Shown here: piece after piece, positions 17,990-26,817 of the stretch
Layout: every line of letters begins with the position of its first letter
How positions within the stretch are numbered: position 1 is the first letter of the stretch
DNA from: DATFDN01 sp963767645
GTDB lineage: Bacteria > Pseudomonadota > Alphaproteobacteria > Acetobacterales > Acetobacteraceae
DNA length: 64,000 bases
NCBI GenBank assembly: GCA_963767645.1
Contig: CAVYEW010000014.1
Location: 372,001-436,000, forward strand
Direction: 5' to 3'
Notes under the pieces: generated by a model
What the model saw: the letters and a program-made list of their open reading frames with translations, nothing else
Told to the model about the DNA's origin: nothing
Databases searched by the model: none
Made by a program: the position numbers and the translations under genes

Positions 17990-18170
17990 CGGCTGCCCCT
18001 TCGCGCCGATCGAGCATGTCGCGCATGCGCCCGCCCGCCGCCGCCAGCAGGTTTTCGATCTCCGCCGTCTCGGGCAGGTTGCGCCAGAACTTGCGCGGCA
18101 TGTGGCTGCGCATCAGCGCGGGGTTGGCGCGTGCCGGATTGAAGGTGGCGCGGTAATAGCCTTGCCACCG
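17980..18170 (-). pseudogene. 3' remnant of a TIGR03915/DUF4130-type DNA repair (uracil glycosylase-like) gene
   Basis: Reading leftward from about 18170, one frame encodes RWQGYYRATFNPARANPALM, then MPRKFWRNLPETAEIE and a basic tail. From memory this matches the C-terminal end of the TIGR03915 family, which is usually encoded immediately after a radical-SAM partner. No start, N-terminus or catalytic region exists: upstream DNA switches directly into the radical-SAM remnant in another frame. The remaining piece is about 60 residues plus an undefined tail running toward the 3' end of cinA. I infer a deletion that removed the body of this gene together with the 3' part of its neighbour. Confidence 0.6.
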
Positions 18171-18780
18171 CGTCGATGCCGCCCCGCAGGCGCCCCATAG
18201 TACGGCGGATCGAGGCGGCGCTCTTTTCAGGCGCGAGGCGCGCCAACGACTCCTCGCTCGGCAGCTCGACATTGATCGACAGCCGATCGGCGTAGCGTGC
18301 CGCTTGCTCGACCAGCTCGGGGCTAGCCTCGGGGATGGTCTTGAGATGGATGTAGCCCTTGAACCCGTGCGCCTCCCGCAGCAACCGGGCCACGCGCACC
18401 AGCCGCTCCATCGTGTAGTCGGCGGAGCGGGTGATGCCGGAGGAGAGGAACAGCCCCTCGATATAGTTGCGCTTGTAGAAGCCCAGCGTGAGGTCCACCA
18501 CCTCGTGCTCGGTGAAGCGCGCCCGGCGCACGTTGGAAGAGCGCCGGTTGATGCAATAGGCGCAATCGTAGATGCAGGCGTTGGTGAGCAAGATCTTCAG
18601 CAGCAACACGCACCGCCCATCCGGCGTGTAGGAATGGCAGATACCGTTGCCGGTGGACGAGCCCAGCCCGCCTGCCCGCGACTGCCGCTTCTCGCCGCTC
18701 GAGGAGGCGCAGGAGGCATCGTACTTGGCCGCGTCGGCGAGCAGGGCAAGCTTGTCGCAAATCCCCAGGTGCCCAGGCAT
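18170..18780 (-). pseudogene. truncated radical SAM protein (TIGR03916-type putative DNA modification/repair)
   Basis: The ATG at 18780 opens an intact N-terminus: KLALLADAAKYDASC, then the [4Fe-4S] triad CIYDCAYC (CxxxCxxC) inside LKILLTNACIYDCAYCINRR, and a normal radical-SAM barrel start through LSINVELPSEESLARLAPEK. About 205 residues in, after IRRTMGRLRGGID, family similarity stops; the expected QMIVGAD and YYSAFSPIP regions and helix-hairpin-helix tail are absent. Translation would run on in a non-family frame antisense to cinA. The adjoining bases instead encode the tail of the usual partner gene. Function is probably lost because half the barrel is missing. Confidence 0.7.
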
Positions 18781-18858
18781 GTTCTAATTATGTTCCGGAC
18801 AATCGGCGTGTCAATATCGCAATGACACGACGCCGGGCGACGGGTATCGTGGCGCGGC

Positions 18859-19719
18859 ATGCAACGCAGGCGCGTCACCTGTAGCCCGGCCCCGATCCTT
18901 CTCGCCGCGACCATGGCGGGGCTGCTGGCCGGCTGCGCGGCCCGTCATGCGGGCAATGCTCAAGGGCCTCCCGACGCGCATGTGCCGCCCTTCGCGCGCG
19001 TTCCGTTCCAGCCGATCTCGCGCGAGGCCGTGGTGGCGATCGCCTTGCGGGAGTGGCGCTTGTTCGGCCAGCCGATCGATGACGACCCGCCCGACTCCCG
19101 GCCGCCCTCGCCGCCCGACCTCAAGCCGGAGCGTGTGCCCGGCCTGTGGCAGCGCGTCGGCGAATATTGGTGGATGGGCATGGACGCGGGCAGCGAGGAC
19201 TCCGGTTGGACCGGCAAGACCGACGGCCAGGGCATAGTGTTCCCGGCGAGCGAGGATGCCGAGTACGCCTGGTCGGCGGCCTTCGTCTCCTATGTCATGC
19301 GGATCGCCGGGGCGGGACCGCGCTTTCCCTATTCCGAGGCGCATTCGACGTATATCGATCTGGCTAAGCAGCAGAAGCTCGGGCAGACCTCCGGCTGGCT
19401 GGTGGTGGCGGAGCGGCCCACGGACTATGCGCCGCGCCTAGGCGATCTGATCTGCTTCAGCCGAACCTCGCGTCGCGTGCTGACCTACGACGACCTCCCG
19501 GCCGGGCATTTTCCCGCGCATTGCGACATCGTGGTCGGCGCCTACCCCGGACAGATCGCGGTCATCGGCGGCAACGTCGACGATGCGGTGACGCTGAAGC
19601 ATGTCCCGGTCACGCCGGATGGCCGCCTGGCCGGCCCCGGCGGACAGGTTCTCGACCCGCGCTATCCGTGGATGGCGGTGCTGCGGGTTCTATTCCCGGA
19701 CGAAGCGCCGCTCGCCTAG
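18859..19719 (+). CDS. DUF2272 domain lipoprotein
   Basis: A 286-residue lipoprotein. The signal peptide ends in the lipobox LLAGC (Cys at about 26). The mature part (about 50-280) matches the DUF2272 fold, an NlpC/P60-like superfamily member: ISREAVVAIALREWRLFGQP, a DAEYAWSAAFVSYVMRIAG segment, and HCDIVVGAYPGQIAVIGGNVDDAVTLK. In NlpC/P60 terms the expected Cys is replaced by an Ala/Ser-rich WSAAFVSYV segment, with a later His in HCDIVV, so hydrolase activity is uncertain. It is likely in the periplasm or at the inner face of the outer membrane, with a cell-wall role. The permease gene starts 12 nt downstream. Confidence 0.83.
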   Translation: MQRRRVTCSPAPILLAATMAGLLAGCAARHAGNAQGPPDAHVPPFARVPFQPISREAVVAIALREWRLFGQPIDDDPPDSRPPSPPDLKPERVPGLWQRVGEYWWMGMDAGSEDSGWTGKTDGQGIVFPASEDAEYAWSAAFVSYVMRIAGAGPRFPYSEAHSTYIDLAKQQKLGQTSGWLVVAERPTDYAPRLGDLICFSRTSRRVLTYDDLPAGHFPAHCDIVVGAYPGQIAVIGGNVDDAVTLKHVPVTPDGRLAGPGGQVLDPRYPWMAVLRVLFPDEAPLA

Positions 19720-19731
19720 ACTTCCCGCGCC

Positions 19732-20397
19732 ATGCACTACACCTGGGATTTCGGCTCGCTCGTCCAATACTGGCCGCTGCTGTGGCGCGGCACCTTGGTC
19801 ACGCTCGCCTTCACCGCGGGGACGATCTTCTGCGGACTGGTGCTCGGCCTGCTCATCGGCCTCGGGCGCCTGTCGCGATCTATCCTGCTGAACGCGCCGC
19901 TGATCGCGCTGATCGAGATTTTCCGCTGCACCCCGCTGCTGGTGCAGATCGTCTGGTTCTATTACGCATTGCCGGTGCTGCTGCACGTGCAGATACCCGC
20001 CCTCGCCGCCGCCGGGGCGACGCTCTCGCTCTACACCGGCGTGTTCTACGCCGAGATCTTCCGCGCCGGCATCGTCTCGATCGAGCGCGGGCAGTGGGAT
20101 GCGGCGCGCGCACTCGGCTTGTCGCGCTGGCGCATGATGCGGTTCGTGATCCTGCCGCAGGCGGTGCGGCGCATGGTGCCGCCCTTCGTCAACCAATCGA
20201 TCACGCAGCTCAAGAACACCTCGCTGGTCTCGACCATCGCCGTTCCCGACCTGCTCTATCAGGGCACCATCATCACCGAGACCACGTATCGCCCCCTCGA
20301 GGTCTATACGGTCGTCGCGCTGATCTATTTCGCGCTGCTGTTCCCGAGCACCCTGCTCGCGCAGGAGTACGAGCGCCGCCTCACCGCGCGGCGGTGA
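19732..20397 (+). CDS. amino-acid ABC transporter permease (His/Glu/Gln/Arg/opine family)
   Basis: A 221-residue inner-membrane permease. About five helices surround the cytoplasmic coupling motif (EAA loop) IERGQWDAARALGLSRWRMMRFVILPQAVRRMVPPFVNQ. Its family usually works with a periplasmic binding protein and an ATPase. Neither is adjacent: a DUF2272 lipoprotein lies upstream and trehalase downstream. It therefore either pairs with subunits encoded elsewhere or is a relic of a larger operon. Substrate class (polar or basic amino acids) is by family only. Confidence 0.9.
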   Translation: MHYTWDFGSLVQYWPLLWRGTLVTLAFTAGTIFCGLVLGLLIGLGRLSRSILLNAPLIALIEIFRCTPLLVQIVWFYYALPVLLHVQIPALAAAGATLSLYTGVFYAEIFRAGIVSIERGQWDAARALGLSRWRMMRFVILPQAVRRMVPPFVNQSITQLKNTSLVSTIAVPDLLYQGTIITETTYRPLEVYTVVALIYFALLFPSTLLAQEYERRLTARR

Positions 20398-20496
20398 TAT
20401 GTCGGCCGCGCCGTATGCTCGTAAAATGAATGTGACTTCCGGGGCATTCATCGTCGCTTGGGTTAGGAACGGTACAAAAGGGGCGGGAGCGGTTCC

Positions 20497-22149
20497 ATGA
20501 AGCATATATGGCTGGGCCGGATGCTGGCGGCGTTCGGCGCATGGGCCATGGTCGGAGGCGGCGCGCGAGCACAAACCGTCGGACCCGATTATCCGGTGCC
20601 GCCCTCGATCGAGTACGGCGACCTCTACCGGGACGTCGAGCTCGCCTCGATCTTCCCGGACAGCAAGACCTTCCCCGACCTGGTTCCTGCCGCCTCGCCC
20701 GCCGACATCGTGCAAGCCTACGAGACCGCCAAGGGAACGCCCGGCTTCGATCTCGCGAGCTTTGTCAGCCAGAATTTCTCCGGGCCGGTTCCCCCCGGCC
20801 CGACTGTCAACCCGGCTTCAAGCGGGGAACACCTGCTCGACTACGTCGCCAGCCTTTGGCCGGTGCTGCAACAATCGACGATGTCGGTCCCACCCTATTC
20901 GACCCTGCTGCCGCTCCCCTATCCCTATGTCGTGCCGGGCGGGCGCTTCCGCGAAATCTACTATTGGGACAGCTACTTCACCATGCTCGGGCTGGAGCAG
21001 GACGGCCAGCACGCGTTGGCGGCCGACATGCTCCAGGATTTCGCCTTCGAGATCGACCACTACGGCCACATACCGAACGGCAATCGCAGCTACTATCTCA
21101 GCCGTTCGCAGCCGCCGTTCTTCGCGCTGATGGTCGGGCTGGTCGCCGAGCAGGAGGGCGTGCGCACCTATATCAAGTATCTGCCGGAACTTCAGGCCGA
21201 GCACGATTACTGGATGCAGGGCGAGAGCGAGGCGCAGCCCGGCCACGCGGTGCGCAACGTGGTGCGGCTGCTCGACGGGTCGGTGCTGAACCGCTACTGG
21301 GACGAGCGCGCGGCACCGCGCGACGAGTCCTACAAGGAGGACGTGCAGACCGCGCTGCAGTCGGATCGCCCGGCCGGCGAGGTCTGGCGCAACCTGCGGG
21401 CGGCGGCCGAGTCAGGCTGGGATTTCAGCTCCCGCTGGCTCGGCGACGGCAAGACACTGGCCAGCATCCGGACGCTCGCCATCCTGCCGCCCGACCTGAA
21501 CAGCCTGCTGGTGCGGCTCGAGCAGACGCTTGCGGCGGCCTATCTGCTGAGCGGCGACGCCGGGCACGCGGCGGAGTACGCGAAACGGGCGGCGGATCGG
21601 ATCGAGGCCATCAGGCGGGTGATGTGGGATGCCGAGGACGGCGTGTTCACCGACTATCTCTGGCGGCAGGGCCAGACCACGCGCGCGGTGACGGCGGCGA
21701 CGCTGTATCCGCTCTTCCTCAATGTCGCCTCGGCCGATCAGGCGCGGGCGGTGGAAGGCACGGCGGAAAACCAGCTTCTGGAGCCCGGCGGGCTGGCCAC
21801 GACGCTCGTGAACAGCGGCCAGCAATGGGATTCGCCGAACGGCTGGGCGCCGTTGCAGTGGATCGCGGTGGTGGGCCTGCGCAATTACGGCTTTGATGCC
21901 GACGCCGAGGAGATCGCCACCCGTTGGGTGGCGAAGACCATCGCTGGGTATCAGCAAGAGGCTAAGCTGGTCGAGAAATACGACGTGATGACCACCGGCG
22001 GCGACGAGGGCGGCGGCGGCGAGTACGCGACCCAGATCGGCTTCGGCTGGACCAACGGCGTGCTGCTCGCGCTGGGTTCGCTCTATCCGGCGCTGAAGGC
22101 GGCGGCCGAGGCGGCAACGCCGGACCCGCAGATGGCGATGGCGCAGTAG
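20497..22149 (+). CDS. treA: periplasmic trehalase (GH37)
   Basis: A 550-residue exported enzyme hydrolysing trehalose to two glucoses. A Sec signal peptide (MKHIWLGRMLAAFGAWAMV, cleavage after ARA) precedes the catalytic (alpha/alpha)6 barrel. Both trehalase signatures are present: PGGRFREIYYWDSYFTMLGL at about 147 and QQWDSPNGWAPLQW at about 446. The GGGGEYATQIGFGWTNGVLLAL block near the end carries the glycine-rich loop. It ends convergently with a GDSL hydrolase gene, with a palindromic repeat between them. It could serve trehalose utilisation or turnover of an osmoprotectant. Confidence 0.95.
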   Translation: MKHIWLGRMLAAFGAWAMVGGGARAQTVGPDYPVPPSIEYGDLYRDVELASIFPDSKTFPDLVPAASPADIVQAYETAKGTPGFDLASFVSQNFSGPVPPGPTVNPASSGEHLLDYVASLWPVLQQSTMSVPPYSTLLPLPYPYVVPGGRFREIYYWDSYFTMLGLEQDGQHALAADMLQDFAFEIDHYGHIPNGNRSYYLSRSQPPFFALMVGLVAEQEGVRTYIKYLPELQAEHDYWMQGESEAQPGHAVRNVVRLLDGSVLNRYWDERAAPRDESYKEDVQTALQSDRPAGEVWRNLRAAAESGWDFSSRWLGDGKTLASIRTLAILPPDLNSLLVRLEQTLAAAYLLSGDAGHAAEYAKRAADRIEAIRRVMWDAEDGVFTDYLWRQGQTTRAVTAATLYPLFLNVASADQARAVEGTAENQLLEPGGLATTLVNSGQQWDSPNGWAPLQWIAVVGLRNYGFDADAEEIATRWVAKTIAGYQQEAKLVEKYDVMTTGGDEGGGGEYATQIGFGWTNGVLLALGSLYPALKAAAEAATPDPQMAMAQ

Positions 22150-22179
22150 CGGCGGCCACGCAGCCTTCCGCCGTCTAGA

Positions 22180-22303
22180 GCCGTTTCACTCAGACTGGAA
22201 CCGCCGGCGTACCCCTCCCCCGGCCCCCTCCCGCAAGGGGAGGGGGAGTCGCCTACCACGTCCCCTCCCCTTGCGGGAGGGGACAGGGGAGGGGTGAAAC
22301 GGC
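22180..22303. repeat. palindromic repeat element, family A (copy 1) with 10-bp terminal inverted repeats
   Basis: A 124-bp element between the convergent treA and GDSL genes. It is bounded by perfect 10-bp inverted repeats gccgtttcac (22180-22189) and gtgaaacggc (22294-22303). Inside are two facing hairpins built on ccccctcccgcaaggggagg and its complement. The same structure recurs at 53890-54003, where similarity continues about 30 bp outside one end (a gtttt-c-ggctgactgtgt-gacgc block, here at 22303-22331). It may also terminate transcription of both flanking genes. Confidence 0.8.
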
Positions 22304-22331
22304 GCGTCGACACAGTCAGCCTGAAAACGCA

Positions 22332-23300
22332 CTAAGCGGCGAGGCTGGCCTGCGCCGCCGATGCCAATAGGGAGTGCCCCTGCGCCGTCGGGTGCAGGCT
22401 GTCGAAGAACAGGTAGCCGGCGGCCGCCGCTCCGGTCGCGCGCAGGGTCCCGTTCGTCGGATCGGTGTAATTGCCAGTCCAGAGCGGGTCGGTCACGTTG
22501 GTCAGCTGATACGACGCAGGATTGGCGATCGCGGCATCCAGCAGCGCGAACGTGTCGATCAGATGCAGATTGACGCCCGTAAGCGATTGCAGAGAGCTAC
22601 TCAGATCCTCGTCGTAGAGCGCAGACAGCGCGGAGGCGACCTGAGCCGTGCCCGCGTCCATTTCGCGCGGCGTCTTGCCGAGATCGGGCACGTTCAGGAC
22701 CACCAGGTTGCGTGCCCCGTCCGCGGTTAGGCCGGCGATGAACCCGGTCTCGTTGGCGACCGCATCGCCGATATCGGTGATGGCCGTGCCGGGGTCCGAG
22801 GCGAAGGCCGAAATGGCGTCCAACACGTCATTCGACCCGACCGACAGCGTATAGAGCGCGTTGGCCGGCGGCTTCGGGTTGGTGAGCACGAATTGCGCGA
22901 GCTGGGACGGCAGATCGATCGGCGTCACCGTATGCAGCGGCGTCGGTCCGGTCTCGGCCCCGCCATAGGCGAAATCAGTCCCGCCCAGCAGACTTGGCTG
23001 CACGACGGGTAGGCCCAGCGGGGTTGCAAGATCCTGGACCCAGACCGGGCCGTTTGTGAAACGCCCGCCCGAATACGGCGGCGAGACGGGAAGAGTTCCC
23101 AGGCTCGCCACATAGTCGTTTCCCGCGCCGGAAAGGCTGTCGCCGAAGGCGTAGAGATTGCCATAGGCGCTGCCGGTAGCTTGCGACTGGCCAGGCAAGC
23201 CCAGCAGCCGCCGCACGCCCGAGGCGGCATCGTCGAAAGCGTTGGAGATGAAGTTTGGTGCGGCGCTCAACCCCAGCGATGCCGCGCTGATCAGGCTCAT
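22332..23300 (-). CDS. SGNH/GDSL-family lipase/esterase
   Basis: A 322-residue SGNH hydrolase. Block I is FGDSLSGAGND with nucleophile Ser55, block III is VGSNDV (catalytic-site Asn), and block V is DSLHPTAQGH with the Asp and His of the triad near residues 303 and 306. The first ~45 residues are a short alanine- and serine-rich leader without a clear signal peptide. There is no autotransporter domain, so this is the passenger-type enzyme alone. It hydrolyses esters, possibly lipids. It starts 12 nt after the zwf stop and is likely co-transcribed with it. Confidence 0.88.
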   Translation of the reverse strand: MSLISAASLGLSAAPNFISNAFDDAASGVRRLLGLPGQSQATGSAYGNLYAFGDSLSGAGNDYVASLGTLPVSPPYSGGRFTNGPVWVQDLATPLGLPVVQPSLLGGTDFAYGGAETGPTPLHTVTPIDLPSQLAQFVLTNPKPPANALYTLSVGSNDVLDAISAFASDPGTAITDIGDAVANETGFIAGLTADGARNLVVLNVPDLGKTPREMDAGTAQVASALSALYDEDLSSSLQSLTGVNLHLIDTFALLDAAIANPASYQLTNVTDPLWTGNYTDPTNGTLRATGAAAAGYLFFDSLHPTAQGHSLLASAAQASLAA

Positions 23301-23312
23301 GATGCGCCCCTC

Positions 23313-24902
23313 CTACGGCTTGGGCGCCTCGCCCACTGGCCGCCACTCCCGCCCGTCCCGGCGCAGCAGCTCGTCGGCCTCCGCCGGGCCGTCGCTGCCG
23401 GAGGCGTAGTTGGGGAACGCCACGTGACCGCTTTTCCACGCATCCAGCACCGGCTGGACCACGCGCCATGTCTCCTCGACCATGTCGGCGCGGTTGAACA
23501 GCGTCTGATCGCCGATCATGCAATCATAGATCAGCGTCTCGTAGCCGACATTCGGTTCGGGCTGGAACCAGTCGGTGTAGCGGAACTGCATCTGCACCGC
23601 CGCGAGATCGACCACCGCGCCCGGCCGCTTGACCTCGAACTGCAGCGCGATCCCCTCCTCGGGCTGGATGTGGATCACCAGCCAGTTCGGCGGCAACGCA
23701 TTGACATCGGTATCCTCGAACGGGGCATAGGGCGCGGGCTTGAAGCGGATGGCGATCTCGGTATAGCGCGCCGACAGGTGCTTGCCGGTGCGCAGATAGA
23801 ACGGCACGCCCGCCCAGCGCCAGTTGTCGATCGACAGGCGCATCGCGACATAGGTCTCGACCTTGGAGTCCTCGGCGACGTCCGGCTCCTCGCGGTAGCC
23901 GACCACTTGCCGCCCCAGCACCGTCCCGGGGCCGTACTGGCCGCGCACCGCGTCGCCCAGCTGGACACTGCGCAGCGCGGCGAACACGTCCTCCTTGCGG
24001 CTGCGGATGGATTTGGCGTCGAACCCCGCCGGTGCCTCCATCGCCACCATGGCCAGAAGCTGGAAGACGTGGTTCGGCACCATGTCGCGCAGCGCGCCGG
24101 TCTGCTCGTAGAAGCGGCCGCGCCGTTCGACGCCGACGGTCTCGGTCACGGTGATCTGCACGTGATCGATCCGGTCGCGGTTCCAAACCGGTTCAAACAT
24201 CCCGTTGGCGAAGCGCAGCGCCATGATGTTCTGGACCGTCTCCTTGCCCAGGAAATGGTCGATCCGGTACGCTTGGTCCTCGCGCAGCACATTGAGCAGG
24301 CGTTGATTGAGGGCGCGCGCAGAGTCGATGTCGTGGCCGAACGGCTTCTCGATCACCACCCGCCGCCAGGGCTTCTCGGGCTGGCGGTCGTGCTCGTCGC
24401 GGACGAGCCCCGCCGCCCCCAGCTGGTCGATCACCGGGCCGAAGAACCGGTCCGCCACGGCCAGATAGAACAGCACGTTGCCGCCGGTCCCGCGCTGACC
24501 TGCTACCTCCTCGAGATGCGCGCCCAGGCGCTGATAGAGCCCAGCATCGGTGATGTCGCCCTGCACGTAGGACATGCTCGCGGCGAGCCGGTCCCAGGCG
24601 TCCTTCTCGATCCGATCGATCCGGCTCTCGCTGGTCGGATTGCCGACAAAGCTCTGCAGCATGTCGAGCAGGCTTTCGCGCCAGCTCTCGGCGGTCTTGT
24701 CGGCGCGATCGACGCCGATGACGGCGAACTGCGCCGGGATCAGTCCGGTGCGGGCGAGGTTGTAGAGCGCCGGCACCAGCAGGCGTTTCGTGAGGTCTCC
24801 GGCCGCGCCGAAGATGACCATCGCGCACGGGCCGGGGGGACGGGCGTGGCGGCGTGGCGGCGCATGGACCACGTGGGCCGGCCGAGGGGTCTGATCTGGC
24901 AT
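23313..24902 (-). CDS. zwf: glucose-6-phosphate 1-dehydrogenase
   Basis: A 529-residue enzyme oxidising glucose-6-phosphate to 6-phosphoglucono-lactone with NADP+, the entry to the pentose phosphate and Entner-Doudoroff routes. The nucleotide-binding motif is VIFGAAGDLTKRLL (about 30-42). The active-site signature YRIDHFLGKETVQN contains the catalytic His. The start is taken at ATG 24902 (MPDQTPRPAHVV); about 25 residues precede the Rossmann motif, longer than in many homologues. No pgl, edd or gnd neighbour is present. The GDSL gene follows at 12 nt. Confidence 0.95.
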   Translation of the reverse strand: MPDQTPRPAHVVHAPPRRHARPPGPCAMVIFGAAGDLTKRLLVPALYNLARTGLIPAQFAVIGVDRADKTAESWRESLLDMLQSFVGNPTSESRIDRIEKDAWDRLAASMSYVQGDITDAGLYQRLGAHLEEVAGQRGTGGNVLFYLAVADRFFGPVIDQLGAAGLVRDEHDRQPEKPWRRVVIEKPFGHDIDSARALNQRLLNVLREDQAYRIDHFLGKETVQNIMALRFANGMFEPVWNRDRIDHVQITVTETVGVERRGRFYEQTGALRDMVPNHVFQLLAMVAMEAPAGFDAKSIRSRKEDVFAALRSVQLGDAVRGQYGPGTVLGRQVVGYREEPDVAEDSKVETYVAMRLSIDNWRWAGVPFYLRTGKHLSARYTEIAIRFKPAPYAPFEDTDVNALPPNWLVIHIQPEEGIALQFEVKRPGAVVDLAAVQMQFRYTDWFQPEPNVGYETLIYDCMIGDQTLFNRADMVEETWRVVQPVLDAWKSGHVAFPNYASGSDGPAEADELLRRDGREWRPVGEAPKP

Positions 24903-25017
24903 TGCATCGTTGCAGGTCGGGCCGGTCTTGGCGCGCGGCCAGCTGTGACACGTGAACGTGATTCTCGCGCTGTCAAGATATTGCTTCGTGTTGCCGAGAC
25001 GCCTAGCCTGTTCTCCA

Positions 25018-25401
25018 ATGTCCGAACAATTGAGTGATCTTTTCGCCCCGGCCGGGGGCTGGCGTGTTCGCATCCGCGACCTTTCGGCGCCGGCGCAGGA
25101 CAATGTTGTGGAGGAGGTCGGCGGCTTCGCCACCTTGATGCAGGCGAACGCCTTCGCCCGGCGCTACGTGCGCGACTCGGTCGAGCGGTGCCGGGCGCCA
25201 GGATCGACCCCGAAGCAGGTCCTGGAGGCCTGGTTCGCCTATGGCGAGGACGCGGAGGTGGCGGATGCCGGCGAGGCCGGCTGGCGCAGCGGCAACGAGC
25301 TGGGCGACTTCGCCGACCAGCGCGCCGGCTCCGAGGAGCGCGACTGGCGGGCACTCGACCCGCGCCGGATCGGCGAGGATGACGAGGAGGAGGGTGAATG
25401 A
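25018..25401 (+). CDS. hypothetical acidic protein upstream of gltX
   Basis: A 127-residue cytosolic protein starting MSEQLSDLFAPAGGW; an in-frame extension upstream to 24952 is less convincing. The central part (VEEVGGFATLMQANAFARRYVRDSVERCR) looks like a small alpha/beta fold. The C-terminus is strongly acidic and ends EDDEEEGE. No known family recognised. It overlaps gltX by 4 nt (ATGA), so it is translationally coupled and expressed with glutamyl-tRNA synthetase. It is divergent from zwf. Confidence 0.7.
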   Translation: MSEQLSDLFAPAGGWRVRIRDLSAPAQDNVVEEVGGFATLMQANAFARRYVRDSVERCRAPGSTPKQVLEAWFAYGEDAEVADAGEAGWRSGNELGDFADQRAGSEERDWRALDPRRIGEDDEEEGE

Positions 25402-26744
25402 GCGGCATCCTGACTCGGTTCGCGCCCAGCCCGACAGGTTATCTGCACGCCGGCAATGCCCGTCTGGCGTTGATGAACTACCTGTTCGCCCGCCATCACG
25501 GCGGACGCTTCCTGCTGCGCATCGACGATACCGACGCCGAGCGCTCGCGCCCCGCCTATGAGGAGGCGATCCGCCAGGACCTGCACTGGCTGGGTATCGA
25601 GTGGGATGACGCCCTGCGGCAGTCCGAACGCCTTGACCGCTACGCCGCTGCGGCCGAGCGGCTGAAGGCATCGGGCCGGCTCTATCCGTGCTTCGAGAGC
25701 AAGGAGGAGCTGGACGCCAAGCGCGAGCGGCGCCTGCGGCGCGGTCTGCCGCCGGTCTATGACCGCGCCATGCTGAAGCTGACCCCGGCGCAGCGCGCGG
25801 CCGCCGAGGCGGGTGGCAAGCGCCCGTACTGGCGGTTTCGCCTGAGCGACGGCACCGCGGCGTGGGATGACCTCGTGATGGGTCCGCAGGACGTGGCCTT
25901 GAGCTCGGTTTCCGACCCGGTGCTGGTGCGTGCGGACGGTACCCCGCTCTATACGCTCACGTCCGTGGTGGACGACATCGAGACCGGGATCACCCATGTG
26001 ATCCGCGGCGCCGACCACGTCACCAACACCGCGATCCAGAGCGACATCTTCGCAGCCCTCGATGCCGCCCCGTCCGCGATCCGGTTCGCGCATCTGCCGC
26101 TTCTGCTGGATGAAACCGGCGGCAAACTGTCGAAGCGGCTGGACTCGGTGTCGCTACGCAAGCTGCGCGCCAACGGCATCGAGCCGCGGGCGCTCGCCGC
26201 TTATCTCGCGCGGATCGGCACCGCCGACGACCTTGCGCCGGTGGGGATGACGGAGCTGATCGCGAGCTTCGATCTCGCCCGCGTCTCCCGCGCCGCGGCC
26301 CGCTTCGACCCGGCCCAGCTTCTGGCGCTGAACCGCCGCATCCTGCGCGATCTCTCCTTCGCTCAGGTCTCCAGCCGCCTGCCCCAAGGCGCGACTGAGG
26401 CATTCTGGGCCGCGGTGCGGGGCAATATCGACATGCTCGCCGAGGCGCGCGGCTGGTGGGAGGCGGTCGCCGGCGAGATCGTTCCCCCGGTCGTCGAGGC
26501 GGAGGAGGATCGCGACCTGCTGCGCACGGCGCTCGACGCGCTGCCGCCCGAGCCGTGGGACGCGGAGGTCTGGCCGCACTGGACCGAGACCATCAAGCAG
26601 GCGACCGGCCGCAAGGGCCGCGCCCTGTTCCTGCCGCTGCGCCTCGCGCTGACCGGCGACGACCACGGGCCGGAGATGAAGGCGCTGCTGCCGCTGATGG
26701 GCCGGGCCCGGGCCGCGCGACGCTTACAGCTTGCGGCTGCTTGA
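25398..26744 (+). CDS. gltX: glutamate--tRNA ligase
   Basis: A 448-residue class I aminoacyl-tRNA synthetase charging tRNA-Glu. The N-terminal motif RFAPSPTGYLHAGNAR holds the HIGH-equivalent HAGN. RIDDTDAERS is the glutamate-binding region. KMSKS-equivalent GGKLSKRLDS lies near residue 243, and an anticodon-binding domain fills the C-terminal third. Many alphaproteobacteria carry two GltX paralogues, one non-discriminating; which this one is cannot be told here. It is too long for a GluQ-type enzyme. Confidence 0.94.
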   Translation: MSGILTRFAPSPTGYLHAGNARLALMNYLFARHHGGRFLLRIDDTDAERSRPAYEEAIRQDLHWLGIEWDDALRQSERLDRYAAAAERLKASGRLYPCFESKEELDAKRERRLRRGLPPVYDRAMLKLTPAQRAAAEAGGKRPYWRFRLSDGTAAWDDLVMGPQDVALSSVSDPVLVRADGTPLYTLTSVVDDIETGITHVIRGADHVTNTAIQSDIFAALDAAPSAIRFAHLPLLLDETGGKLSKRLDSVSLRKLRANGIEPRALAAYLARIGTADDLAPVGMTELIASFDLARVSRAAARFDPAQLLALNRRILRDLSFAQVSSRLPQGATEAFWAAVRGNIDMLAEARGWWEAVAGEIVPPVVEAEEDRDLLRTALDALPPEPWDAEVWPHWTETIKQATGRKGRALFLPLRLALTGDDHGPEMKALLPLMGRARAARRLQLAAA

Positions 26745-26817
26745 GGCCGAAGCGGCAGCGTAAGCCGCCGCTTGCCGAGCTGTGCGCGTCAGGATTTGAC
26801 CGGTATTGCCCCGCGGC

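Noticed and set aside
17494..18780. A 428-residue intact radical SAM protein or novel fusion
   Set aside because: Family similarity ends about 205 residues in; the rest is antisense to cinA. The adjoining partner tail is in a different frame, so no true fusion protein exists.
22180..22303. CRISPR repeat or complete insertion sequence
   Set aside because: There is no regular spacing with unique spacers and no transposase frame. The structure is a self-complementary palindrome found as isolated copies.
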